A stretch of 36,013 nt of DNA, taken from contig JAUNDV010000021.1 in the NCBI GenBank assembly GCA_030525875.1, positions 1 to 36,013 on the forward strand, given 5' to 3'. Of the stretch, positions 8,020 through 14,838 are shown one piece after another. This DNA is from Eubacteriales bacterium (GTDB lineage: Bacteria; Bacillota; Clostridia; Lachnospirales; Lachnospiraceae). How positions within the stretch are numbered: the stretch's first letter is position 1; the number at the start of each line of letters is the position of its first letter. The notes under the pieces were generated by a model. The model was not told the DNA's origin. It was given only the letters and a program-made list of their open reading frames with translations, and did not search any database. Both the position numbers and the translations under genes were made by a program.

Positions 8020-8295
8020 ATGATAATTAAGTATACAGAAGAACAACTTAATACAATAGATAAGTCACTTCTTATTCAGATGTGTCTTAATCTTCAGGAA
8101 GAAATCATAAGATCTAATAATAATATTGATTTGCTTACCAAAGAAATTCAGTCTCTCAATGAGAATATGGATACTATGATGGCACAGCTTGTTCTTTCAA
8201 ACAAAGCTCATTTTGGACGTTCATCTAAAAAGGCAAATGATCCAGCTCAGCTCTCTTTTATAAAAGTTGATGGTTCATTTACAAATGTGAAGTAA
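8020..8295 (+). pseudogene. IS66-type transposase TnpC, N-terminal fragment
   Basis: This 91-residue product has a leucine- and asparagine-rich coiled region followed by LVLSNKAHFGRSSKK, which fits the coiled N-terminus and FGxxSEK motif before the catalytic part of IS66 TnpC (normally about 450-530 residues). The zinc-finger, DDE catalytic domain and C-terminus are absent. A GGTGG ribosome binding site precedes the ATG. It is a truncated gene, not a functional transposase. Confidence 0.75.
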
Positions 8296-8370
8296 GTTAA
8301 AATTGATGTCCATCCATCAACTTGATCACATATACAGCAATGTAAGCAGCAGAGAAAGGTAGCAAAAGTA

Positions 8371-9112
8371 ATGTGTGAATTTAAAATTCAAGAGTTAACA
8401 CTTTTTAATTATAGGAGATTCGAAAATAAAAAATTCATATTAAATCCTCAAATGAATGTTTTTGCTGGAAAGAATGGTTCTGGTAAAACAACTGTATTAG
8501 AAGCTGCCAATGTAATGCTTGGAGCATATCTTGCAGCCTATAAAACTTACGTGCCTTCACGTTTTGTTTATAATATAAAATCAACGGATGTACTACAGAA
8601 AGCGCAAATTTCTGAAGACAACTCAGTTCTTACAACGGGTATGATTTCACAATATCCATGTAAAATCGGTTGTACAGCAAAATGGAATAGATCCCAAGGC
8701 AGATCATTCAGATAATGGGGTTATTCTTCCGTTAGTACTTTATCCCAGTGCAGCAAGATTATGGAAAGATGGAACAGTTCTTCCATTTCAGATGCTTAGT
8801 GACGGCTATAGAAATGTTATAAAGATAATTCTCGATATAGCAACAAGAATGTGTATTTTAAATCCTTATTTAAAAGGAGATGCACTTAAAATGACACCTG
8901 GAATTGTTCTGATAGATGAAATCGATTTAAGCCTTCATCCGACTTGGCAAAAACGTATCATTGGAATTTTAAAAGAACAATTTCCAAAGGTTCAATTTAT
9001 CTGTGCAACTCATTCACCATTTATTATTCAGTCACTTGACGATGGTGAATTAATTACATTAGATCAACCATTAGACACTGAATATTCTGGTGAAGGTATT
9101 GAAGATATTTAG
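8371..9112 (+). pseudogene. Broken RecF/SMC-like AAA ATPase (Septu PtuA-like)
   Basis: Two frames together make one interrupted ATPase. The first (8371-8715) starts MCEFKIQELTLFNYRRFEN and has Walker A GKNGSGKTT at residues 33-41, then stops. Homology resumes one frame over near 8706 (DNGVILPLVLYPSAARLW) and continues through LSDGYRN, Walker B GIVLIDEIDLSLHP and ATHSPFII, ending at 9112. At least one frameshift plus loss of roughly 30 residues is needed near 8690-8715. The second part stops after EGIEDI, where related ATPases continue. ATPases of this type pair with HNH nucleases in Septu-like defence systems, and an HNH-partner fragment follows directly. The reading of the original system is inference. 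Confidence 0.65.
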
Positions 9113-9564
9113 GTAATTATTTATGGCCAGATAGGGATAACATAGCATTAGCTTATTCTTATTTGTATGGAATTCCGGTGGTAAACAAGAATATATTAAA
9201 TAAATTAGATCCATCTGGAAGTTACTATGAAAAAGCAAAAAATACATATGAAATGGTTGATTTGGGAAATGAGCCATCATTAAAAAAAGGAAATAAGGAT
9301 AGAAGATTTTTAAATCGAAATACTGCATATCATAAAGCGTTGAATTCTTTGGAAAATTGGAAGCATATAAAAGAATCACCGGAATTATTTAAAAATGATA
9401 TGATAAAGCAAATTTTGATGACAGCAACAGCAGAAGGCTTCTTTTCTGTTTGGATGACTGTATTCTCTGATGAACCACAAATTTTGTTGGCATTGATTGA
9501 GGATTTTTCAGGAACGAATAAATTATATTATGATAGTAATGGAAAAATCAAGTTATCCCTTTAG
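9103..9564 (+). pseudogene. 5'-truncated partner protein, C-terminal part of an HNH-endonuclease-like gene
   Basis: The frame is open from a TGA at 9100-9102 to 9564, but has no credible start. It begins RYLGNYLWPDRDNIALAYSY and continues to FFSVWMTVFSDEP and LALIEDFSGTN, blocks I associate with the C-terminal half of HNH nucleases encoded beside AAA ATPases. The N-terminal part, where the Cys/His HNH core should be, is missing. The junction with the ATPase fragment at 9100-9112 looks like a deletion that removed the ATPase tail and the nuclease head together. I am sure of the truncation but only moderately sure of the family. Confidence 0.45.
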
Positions 9565-9691
9565 GCTCACTGATATGGATTTGAGCAAAACAATTGACAT
9601 TTTCATGTAAGCAATAATACAACTTTAAGCATGAGATCGGATGGATCGCCTCTTCTTTTAAATTAATGTCAAAAATGAAAAGTATTACGAA

Positions 9692-9850
9692 ATGAATTCC
9701 CCAAGGAGTGGTAGAAGTCATTACATTTTCAGAAAGCAAGGCTTTATGCCAATTACAATACCTAAGCATAAACCAATCAAGAGAGTATATGTAGAAATTG
9801 TAAGACAGGTAGTAGAAAGCGAGGTAAAGGATGATGAAGATACTGAATGA
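9692..9850 (+). pseudogene. hicA: hicA toxin, truncated at the 5' end
   Basis: The frame ending with TGA at 9848-9850 reads SHYIFRKQGF, PITIPKHKPIKRVY and VEIVRQVVE, the C-terminal half of HicA, including the histidine of the G-S-H segment. HicA is an mRNA-cleaving toxin with a double-stranded-RNA-binding-like fold. The frame reaches a stop at 9659-9661, and the 35 or so N-terminal residues of a normal HicA are not recognisable; an ATG at 9692 (MNSPRSGRSHY) could give a 52-residue product. The preceding residues are Gly-Arg-Ser-His rather than Gly-Gly-Ser-His. It overlaps hicB by 20 bases. The toxin is probably inactive. Confidence 0.65.
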
Positions 9851-10124
9851 TTATATGTCCGCACCCTTTCGTATGGACATTGTTGAGGACAAAGATGAAG
9901 GTGGATTTGTAGTTTCATACCCAGATTTACCTGGTTGCATTACCTGTGGCGAAACAATGGAAAGTGCTATAAGAAATGCACAAGATGCAAAAAAAACATG
10001 GATTGAAGCAGCATTGGATTATGGCGGAGTCAGATACAATGTGGAATTATTATCTGATAGGTTGTTAGAAATATTGAACGGGGCTGTTGCAAAAGTAAAT
10101 CAATCTGATTTGATGATTTTGTGA
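9831..10124 (+). CDS. hicB: HicB-family antitoxin, short form
   Basis: The 97-residue protein has the partial RNase H fold signature of HicB: DKDEGGFVVSYPDLPGCITCGETMESAIRN begins at about residue 20 (split here as GGFVVSYPDLPGC and GETMESAIRNAQ) and continues to KKTWIEAAL. HicB binds HicA and represses the operon. The usual C-terminal ribbon-helix-helix or HTH DNA-binding part is not recognisable; after about residue 65 the sequence is an unusual tail ending LMIL. Two ATGs (9831 and 9834) follow GAGGTAAAGG. With its toxin truncated, it may be an orphan left from an island rearrangement. Confidence 0.75.
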   Translation: MMKILNDYMSAPFRMDIVEDKDEGGFVVSYPDLPGCITCGETMESAIRNAQDAKKTWIEAALDYGGVRYNVELLSDRLLEILNGAVAKVNQSDLMIL

Positions 10125-10143
10125 CATCCCCTATTTTTTTTTA

Positions 10144-10375
10144 GTAAACGCCAAATAGTGAATGCCTTTTCAAAATCATTGGATGCTGAGATACTAAGCT
10201 CATCATTATAAAGTCTAAATAGTTTAGTACTTAACTTTTTTGACTTTGCCACATGAGGAGTCATGAAATCTCATACAAGCTTAGTTGCACAACAAACCCG
10301 TTTAAGTGAGTGGGTTGAAATATGGTAATTAAGTATACAGAAGAACAACTGAATAATGTTGATATATTTTTTTAG
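10144..10375 (+). mobile_element. IS66-type insertion sequence remnant B (left end with internal deletion)
   Basis: This second copy starts with GTAAACGCC at 10144 and parallels remnant A through the leader. Its tnpA-like start is at 10263 (MKSHTSLVAQQTRLSEW), stopping at 10328. An internal deletion then joins it straight to the tnpC start at 10322 (IKYTEEQLNN), which stops at 10375. Remnants A and B lie in the same orientation about 2.4 kb apart and bracket the broken ATPase, nuclease and hicAB genes. The 280-base gap before the next gene is almost wholly this remnant. Confidence 0.75.
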
Positions 10376-10387
10376 GATTTATACAAA
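10359..10387 (+). promoter_or_regulatory. Possible promoter formed at the end of IS66 remnant B
   Basis: TTGATA at 10359-10364, a 17-base spacer and TACAAA at 10382-10387 could form a promoter for the gene at 10405. The -35 lies inside the tnpC remnant and the -10 just past it. The -10 match is only fair. Confidence 0.3.
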
Positions 10388-10404
10388 TAAATAGTGGGGT
10401 AAAA

Positions 10405-11847
10405 ATGTTAATAGATGAAATAAGGTCAGGTGAGTCAAAGAATCTTAAGTTTAAGGCAGAGGTTCCCAAGAAGAGCGAAAAATATATAAAAAGTGTTATT
10501 GCATTTGCTAACACAGCAGGGGGCAAGATTATTATTGGTGTGGATGATGAAACACGTGAAATAGTAGGTGTTGATAAGAATGAAGTGTTTAAGATTATGG
10601 ACAACATCACCAACACCATTTCAGATATGTGCTACCCTCAGATATTTCCCAATATTGGGGTAGATACTATTGATGGCAAGAGCGTGATTGTGGTTGAAAT
10701 ATATCCAGGGGCAAGTAGACCATATTACATCAAATCACTTGGAAAAGAGGCAGGTACTTATATTAGAGTTTCGGGAACATCAAGACCTGCTGATGAAGCG
10801 ATAATAAAAGATTTGGAATTGCAGGGAACTAATCTTTCTTTTGATGAGATGGTTTGTGTTGAACAGAAGTATGATGCGAAGGCAGCTGAAATATTATGTA
10901 AGGCTATCAGGAATCATATGGTAGAAGCAACACGAACAAATAGTGAAAAAGAGAAAGTAAAAGATATTACTGTGCAGAATTTGGTTAATTGGGGTGTTCT
11001 GAAAAATATTGAAGGGATATTGGTACCGACAAATGCTTTTGTTTTATTGACGAATAACACATTTCCTTTTGCCAAAATTCAGTGTGCATTATTTAAAGGT
11101 ACTGAAAGGGTTGTATTTATTGATAAGAGAGATTTTGAAGGTCCTTTGTATGAACAGATTGAGGAAGCCTATGAATTTGTACTGAAACATATCAATTTGG
11201 GATCAGAAATAAGTGGGCTTGTCAGAACAGATGCATATGAATTGCCGACAGAAGCTATCAGAGAGGCTATTGTAAATGCTACAACACATAGAAATTTCTT
11301 GGATAGGGCATGTGTACAGGTAGCAGTATATGATGACAGAGTAGAAGTGACTTCTCCGGGAATGCTTTATGGTGGCTTGACAATAGAGCAGATTAAGGAA
11401 GGTGGTTCCAAAATTCGCAATAGATGCATCGCGGAAGTATTTAGCAGGATGAAAATTATCGAAAGCTGGGGAACAGGCATTAAGAGAATGTTCAGTTCCT
11501 GTAAAGAATACGGAATTAGGGAGCCGGAACTATTAGAAATAGGAGATAGTTTCCGGGTTAATTTGTATAGGCCTTCTTATAGTGAAGTGCACCAAAGTGT
11601 ACCAAAAAGTGTACCAAAAAGTGCACCAAATGATATAAATCAAACACAACAAAAAATTATAGAGATGATTTTAAATGATTCCAAAGTAACACAGGCAACA
11701 ATGGCTAAAGAACTGGGAATAACAACGAGCGCGGTTAAGAAAAGTATAAAAGAATTAAGTGATCGAAGGATTTTGAAGCATACTGGTTCATCTAGAAGTG
11801 GATATTGGGAAGTACTGGAAGGTGGAGATGTATCAAATGATAAATAA
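10405..11847 (+). CDS. AlbA/Schlafen-type ATP-binding protein with C-terminal helix-turn-helix
   Basis: The 480-residue protein starts with a Schlafen AlbA_2 domain: E-S-K-N-L-K-F-K near residue 10, FANTAGGKIIIGVDD near 34 and the AGTYIRVSGTSRPA block near 117. A GHKL/HATPase_c_4-like region follows (EAIREAIVNATTHRNF near 290, then RIIESWGTGI-like IIESWGTGIKRMF). The C-terminal 70 residues are a winged HTH with TQATMAKELGITTSAVKKSIKEL. A linker of repeated SVPK units, from a 12-base tandem repeat, joins the parts. Such proteins are usually called ATP-dependent transcriptional regulators or putative DNA-binding proteins, and they often lie in mobile islands; the target is unknown. GGGG about 8 bases before the ATG serves as ribosome binding site. 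Confidence 0.8.
   Translation: MLIDEIRSGESKNLKFKAEVPKKSEKYIKSVIAFANTAGGKIIIGVDDETREIVGVDKNEVFKIMDNITNTISDMCYPQIFPNIGVDTIDGKSVIVVEIYPGASRPYYIKSLGKEAGTYIRVSGTSRPADEAIIKDLELQGTNLSFDEMVCVEQKYDAKAAEILCKAIRNHMVEATRTNSEKEKVKDITVQNLVNWGVLKNIEGILVPTNAFVLLTNNTFPFAKIQCALFKGTERVVFIDKRDFEGPLYEQIEEAYEFVLKHINLGSEISGLVRTDAYELPTEAIREAIVNATTHRNFLDRACVQVAVYDDRVEVTSPGMLYGGLTIEQIKEGGSKIRNRCIAEVFSRMKIIESWGTGIKRMFSSCKEYGIREPELLEIGDSFRVNLYRPSYSEVHQSVPKSVPKSAPNDINQTQQKIIEMILNDSKVTQATMAKELGITTSAVKKSIKELSDRRILKHTGSSRSGYWEVLEGGDVSNDK
11586..11626 (+). repeat. 12-base tandem repeat encoding an SVPK linker
   Basis: About three and a half imperfect units of AGTGTACCAAAA lie between the ATP-binding region and the helix-turn-helix of the AlbA-type protein. 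They encode S-V-P-K steps. Units of twelve bases change linker length by four residues without a frameshift. Confidence 0.75.
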
Positions 11848-11939
11848 CCGTATTATAACCGTATAGAAACAAAAAAGATGATAAAGTTATATTTGATCGA
11901 ATAGATAGAATACCTGTTTTGATTAAAAAATACATATAA

Positions 11940-11955
11940 ATTCCGAAATCGGAAT
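11940..11955. promoter_or_regulatory. Perfect palindrome, possible operator
   Basis: ATTCCGA-AA-TCGGAAT is a perfect 7-base inverted repeat with a 2-base centre, ending 5 bases before the -35 of the promoter at 11961-11989. The placement is typical of an operator for a dimeric regulator. The regulator is unknown; the helix-turn-helix protein encoded just upstream is one candidate. Confidence 0.45.
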
Positions 11956-11960
11956 AAATT

Positions 11961-11989
11961 TTGTAAAAGCAAAAGTAATATAGTATAAT
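11961..11989 (+). promoter_or_regulatory. SigA-type promoter of the AAA_14/DUF4143 gene
   Basis: TTGTAA at 11961-11966, a 17-base spacer and a consensus TATAAT at 11984-11989 precede the ATG at 12021 and its AAAGGAGG ribosome binding site. Confidence 0.7.
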
Positions 11990-12020
11990 GGGAATAAATC
12001 CAAGTAAAGGAGGCATTCAC

Positions 12021-13244
12021 ATGATCATAAGACAAGAATATCTGGAGCAGCTAATAAGTTGGAAAGATGAGATGGTGGTAAAGGTAGTAACCGGAATCAG
12101 ACGCTGCGGCAAGTCTACCTTACTTCTGCAATATCAAGATTATCTTCGTAAAAACGGTATAACTGAAGAACAAATCATTTCTATTAACTTTGAGGAACTG
12201 GAATACGAGCATTTATTAGAATATCATCTGCTTTATAGCTATATCACAGAACGACTTTGCGAAAATAAAATGACATATATCTTTTTGGATGAGATTCAGA
12301 AAGTTCCGGATTTTCAAAAAGCTGTAGACAGCTTATATGTAAAAAAGAACATAGATATTTATATTACAGGTTCAAATGCTTATATGCTGTCCGGTGATCT
12401 TGCAACCTTGCTTACTGGAAGACATGTTGAGATATCTATGCTTCCTTTATCATTTAAAGAATATTTTAGTATTGCTGGTGGGAATCCTGAAGTAGCCTTT
12501 GTAGAATATATGAAAAATGGAGCTTTACCATACATTGCTGTTATGGATAAGACCGAGGAAAAGGTTGATACCTATTTAGAGGGAATTTATAATACAGTCA
12601 TTGTAAAGGACATTGAAGATCGACAGAGCCGTAAAGAAAGTGATCCGGGAAAGCGGAAGATAAACGATATTGCATTGTTAAAGAGCATAGCAAGATTTTT
12701 GGCAAGTTCTATAGGAATCCCTGTTTCTGTTAAATCCGCAGCAGATTATCTTATTTCAAGTGGTCGCAAAGTCTCGCCAAATACTGTAAGTGACTATATG
12801 GAAGCCCTCTCAGAATCATATGTATTTTATCCTGCTGAGCGCTTTGATGTGATTGGAAAACAACTATTAAAAACAAATAAAAAATGGTATATGGTAGATT
12901 TAGGATTGAGAAATCATATCCTGCCAAGGCGAAATTATGATTTAGGCTTTTCTATAGAAAATATTGTTTTCTTTGAATTATTGCGCAGAGGGTATAAGGT
13001 AAATATCGGGAAATATGAAAATTCAGAAATTGACTTTGTTACACAAAAACAAGGTATACTGACTTATTTTCAGGTAACAGCTGATATGACAGCTAAAGCA
13101 ACTTTTGATCGGGAAATGAGCCCCTTCTATAGAATTAAAGATAATTATGAAAAAATAGTTTTGACCTTGGATCGTTTTTCAATAGGAAATTATGAAGGAA
13201 TTAAAGTTATTAATGTATTTGACTGGCTGTTAGAAAATGAATAA
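12021..13244 (+). CDS. AAA_14 / DUF4143 family ATPase
   Basis: The 407-residue protein has an N-terminal AAA_14 ATPase with Walker A GIRRCGKST at 25-33, Walker B IFLDEIQ near 92 and a TGSNAYMLSG sensor region. A DUF4143 part at the C-terminus (ENIVFFELLRRGYKVNIGK, then EIDFVTQ) resembles a PD-(D/E)xK-like fold. The ATG at 12021 is preferred over one at 11988, because AAAGGAGG lies just upstream of 12021. Members of this family are common, often in many copies per genome in Clostridia and Bacteroidetes, and have no settled function. Its own promoter and palindrome suggest independent control. The gene after it begins 16 bases downstream. Confidence 0.85.
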   Translation: MIIRQEYLEQLISWKDEMVVKVVTGIRRCGKSTLLLQYQDYLRKNGITEEQIISINFEELEYEHLLEYHLLYSYITERLCENKMTYIFLDEIQKVPDFQKAVDSLYVKKNIDIYITGSNAYMLSGDLATLLTGRHVEISMLPLSFKEYFSIAGGNPEVAFVEYMKNGALPYIAVMDKTEEKVDTYLEGIYNTVIVKDIEDRQSRKESDPGKRKINDIALLKSIARFLASSIGIPVSVKSAADYLISSGRKVSPNTVSDYMEALSESYVFYPAERFDVIGKQLLKTNKKWYMVDLGLRNHILPRRNYDLGFSIENIVFFELLRRGYKVNIGKYENSEIDFVTQKQGILTYFQVTADMTAKATFDREMSPFYRIKDNYEKIVLTLDRFSIGNYEGIKVINVFDWLLENE

Positions 13245-13260
13245 CAAAGGAATCTATCAA

Positions 13261-14151
13261 ATGAACAACACACCTCATTTCAACAAACATAAGCTCAAAT
13301 ACACAAACAACGACTCCGTCTTTAACATTCACGAAGGTTTAGTTCCATACTTTAGCTTTAAGATGCTGGATGATACCGGACTTTGTAAAAATGCCTTCAC
13401 GACTAAGCTTGGCGGAGTTTCTACAGGCTGTCTTGAGAGTCTTAATTTAACAAGCCGTAAGCCGGGTGAAACAGAGGCCAATATATATGAAAACTACAGA
13501 AGAGTATGTGCAGAGCTTGATGTAGATATCAATTCGATTACACTTTCTGACCAGACCCATACTATCAATGTCCGTCGTATTACAGAAGAAGATATTGGTA
13601 AGGGACTTACAAAGAAGAGAGATTATAATGATATTGATGGTCTTATTACAAATATTCCTGGCGTTACACTTGTAACTTTTTATGCTGACTGTGTTCCTCT
13701 TTATATTCTTGATCCTGTTCATAAAGCAATAGGTCTTAGTCACAGTGGCTGGAGAGGTACTGTGGGAAGAATGGGAAAAGTTACTATAGAGAAAATGCAT
13801 GAGGAATTTGGAACTGATCCTGCTGATTTAATCTGTTGCATTGGACCTAGCATCTGCAGAGAATGTTTTGAAGTAGGTGGAGAGGTTGCCGTGCATTTTC
13901 AGGAATTTGATCAGGTAATCTATGATCAGGATCATAAGCTGCTTGAAAAAGGAGCAAAAATATCCGAGCATAAAAAATATTATGTGGATTTGCACGAGGC
14001 TAACCGCCAAGTCTTCCTTGCAACTGGTGTAAAGCCAGAGCATATAGCGGTTACAAATATCTGCACTCACTGCAATTCTGATCAGCTTTGGTCACATAGA
14101 ACGACTTGTACGAACAGGGGTAATCTGGGAGCATTTTTCTGTCTAAGATAA
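13261..14151 (+). CDS. pgeF: PgeF/YfiH-family multicopper-like purine nucleoside phosphorylase
   Basis: The 296-residue protein belongs to the PgeF (YfiH, formerly polyphenol oxidase/laccase-domain) family, which includes zinc-dependent purine nucleoside phosphorylase/adenosine deaminase enzymes and a peptidoglycan-editing factor. The catalytic metal ligands are visible in SDQTH, FYADCVPL (Cys) and GLSHSGWRGTVG (His), and the C-terminal CTHC and RTTCTNRGN blocks follow. I choose the ATG at 13261, which has AAAGGAA 8 bases upstream; an ATG at 13237 overlaps the previous gene and has no ribosome binding site. This is a chromosomal housekeeping-type gene lying between island genes. Confidence 0.9.
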   Translation: MNNTPHFNKHKLKYTNNDSVFNIHEGLVPYFSFKMLDDTGLCKNAFTTKLGGVSTGCLESLNLTSRKPGETEANIYENYRRVCAELDVDINSITLSDQTHTINVRRITEEDIGKGLTKKRDYNDIDGLITNIPGVTLVTFYADCVPLYILDPVHKAIGLSHSGWRGTVGRMGKVTIEKMHEEFGTDPADLICCIGPSICRECFEVGGEVAVHFQEFDQVIYDQDHKLLEKGAKISEHKKYYVDLHEANRQVFLATGVKPEHIAVTNICTHCNSDQLWSHRTTCTNRGNLGAFFCLR

Positions 14152-14211
14152 GCTTCCCCAGATTGTACAATTATATATAATACTATTATTTCGAAAGGAA
14201 ACATATTTCAA

Positions 14212-14733
14212 ATGAATCTACCTCATATAGGCTTTCGTAATTTAAAAACAGCCTTTGCAGCAGCTCTATGTGCACTCTTATATGCTATAACGGACCGCAA
14301 CCCCACCTTTGCCTGCATTGGTGCTATATTTGGCATGGGTACAGATATGGACAATTCCAAGCTTCATGGAGGGAATCGTCTGTTTGGAACTATTATAGGC
14401 GGTCTTCTTGGAATAGTTTTATTTTGGGTCTATCTGCAATTTTATCCAGAAGCTGGCCATAGTTTTTTTCTTGTGGTTCTGCTCTTTATTGGAGTCATCA
14501 TTTTGATACTTCTCAGCCAGTATTTCTGGGTTGGTGCCGTACAGCCTGGAGGGGTAGTGCTTTGCATTATTTTGTTTAATACCCCGGTTGAAACCTATGT
14601 GAGCTATTCCATAAACCGTATCATAGATACAGGCATAGGTGTTCTTGTAGCTTTGCTTATAAATTATCTGCTGCCACGTCACAGACTTGTAGCATGGAAA
14701 AATAAAATACTTGGGATTGTGAAGGCTAAATAA
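14212..14733 (+). CDS. FUSC-like / aromatic acid exporter family membrane protein
   Basis: The 173-residue protein has five or so hydrophobic segments (near residues 10-27, 58-75, 84-102, 110-123 and 139-157) and the block DRNPTFACIGAIFGMG after the first helix. It resembles the N-terminal membrane part of FUSC/ArAE exporters, which are predicted to export aromatic acids. Family proteins are usually longer with a soluble C-terminal domain; here there is only a short basic end. Such short versions are common in Firmicutes. GAAAGGAAA lies upstream of the ATG. Confidence 0.7.
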   Translation: MNLPHIGFRNLKTAFAAALCALLYAITDRNPTFACIGAIFGMGTDMDNSKLHGGNRLFGTIIGGLLGIVLFWVYLQFYPEAGHSFFLVVLLFIGVIILILLSQYFWVGAVQPGGVVLCIILFNTPVETYVSYSINRIIDTGIGVLVALLINYLLPRHRLVAWKNKILGIVKAK

Positions 14734-14752
14734 ATTAATTGTATATATGGCG

Positions 14753-14777
14753 ATATATGAGTTTTTTTCTCATATAT
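14753..14777 (+). terminator. AT-rich hairpin after the FUSC-like gene
   Basis: ATATATGAG at 14753-14761 and CTCATATAT at 14769-14777 form a 9-base stem around seven T residues. The stem is AT-rich and lacks a proper downstream T-tract, so it is at best a weak terminator. Confidence 0.35.
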
Positions 14778-14797
14778 ATTTACGTAATACGAAAAAG

Positions 14798-14806
14798 TGG
14801 TATAAT
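14798..14806 (+). promoter_or_regulatory. Extended -10 promoter of the ATPase-RloB pair
   Basis: TGGTATAAT matches the extended -10 form (TGn then a consensus TATAAT at 14801-14806). There is no clear -35, as expected of extended -10 promoters. It lies 33 bases before the ATG at 14839. Confidence 0.5.
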
Positions 14807-14838
14807 ATTGTATATAGTAATTGGAGGTACTTGATATT

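Larger units (their letters stand above)
7719..8295 (+). mobile_element. IS66-type insertion sequence remnant A (left end, tnpA and tnpC fragments)
   Basis: This 325-base gap and the small gene after it form the left part of an IS66-family element. It opens with GTAAACGCC at 7719, resembling the GTAAGCG-type IS66 terminal repeat, then a non-coding leader, a tnpA-like start at 7837 and a tnpC start at 8020. A second copy at 10144-10375 matches it closely over the leader, including the shared block TACTTAACTTTTTTGACTTT, and over the tnpC start. tnpB, most of tnpC and the right end are missing, so it cannot move by itself. The exact right boundary of the remnant is not visible. Confidence 0.75.

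Noticed and set aside
9548-9769. Minus-strand frame over the gap before hicA
   Set aside because: It covers the hicA coding remnant, has no ribosome binding site of note and no recognised domain. Bases 9565-9691 hold nothing else I can identify.
10138-10143. Target-site duplication next to the IS66 remnants
   Set aside because: The bases flanking both left ends are T-rich, and without the right ends no duplication can be shown.
13447-13800. Minus-strand frame of 117 codons inside pgeF
   Set aside because: pgeF is intact on the other strand and the product has no recognisable features.
14106-14170. Large imperfect inverted repeat at the end of pgeF
   Set aside because: TTGTAC/GTACAA and AATCTGGG/CCCAGATT pair over a long loop, but there is no T-tract and the left arm is coding; it is too uncertain to call a terminator.
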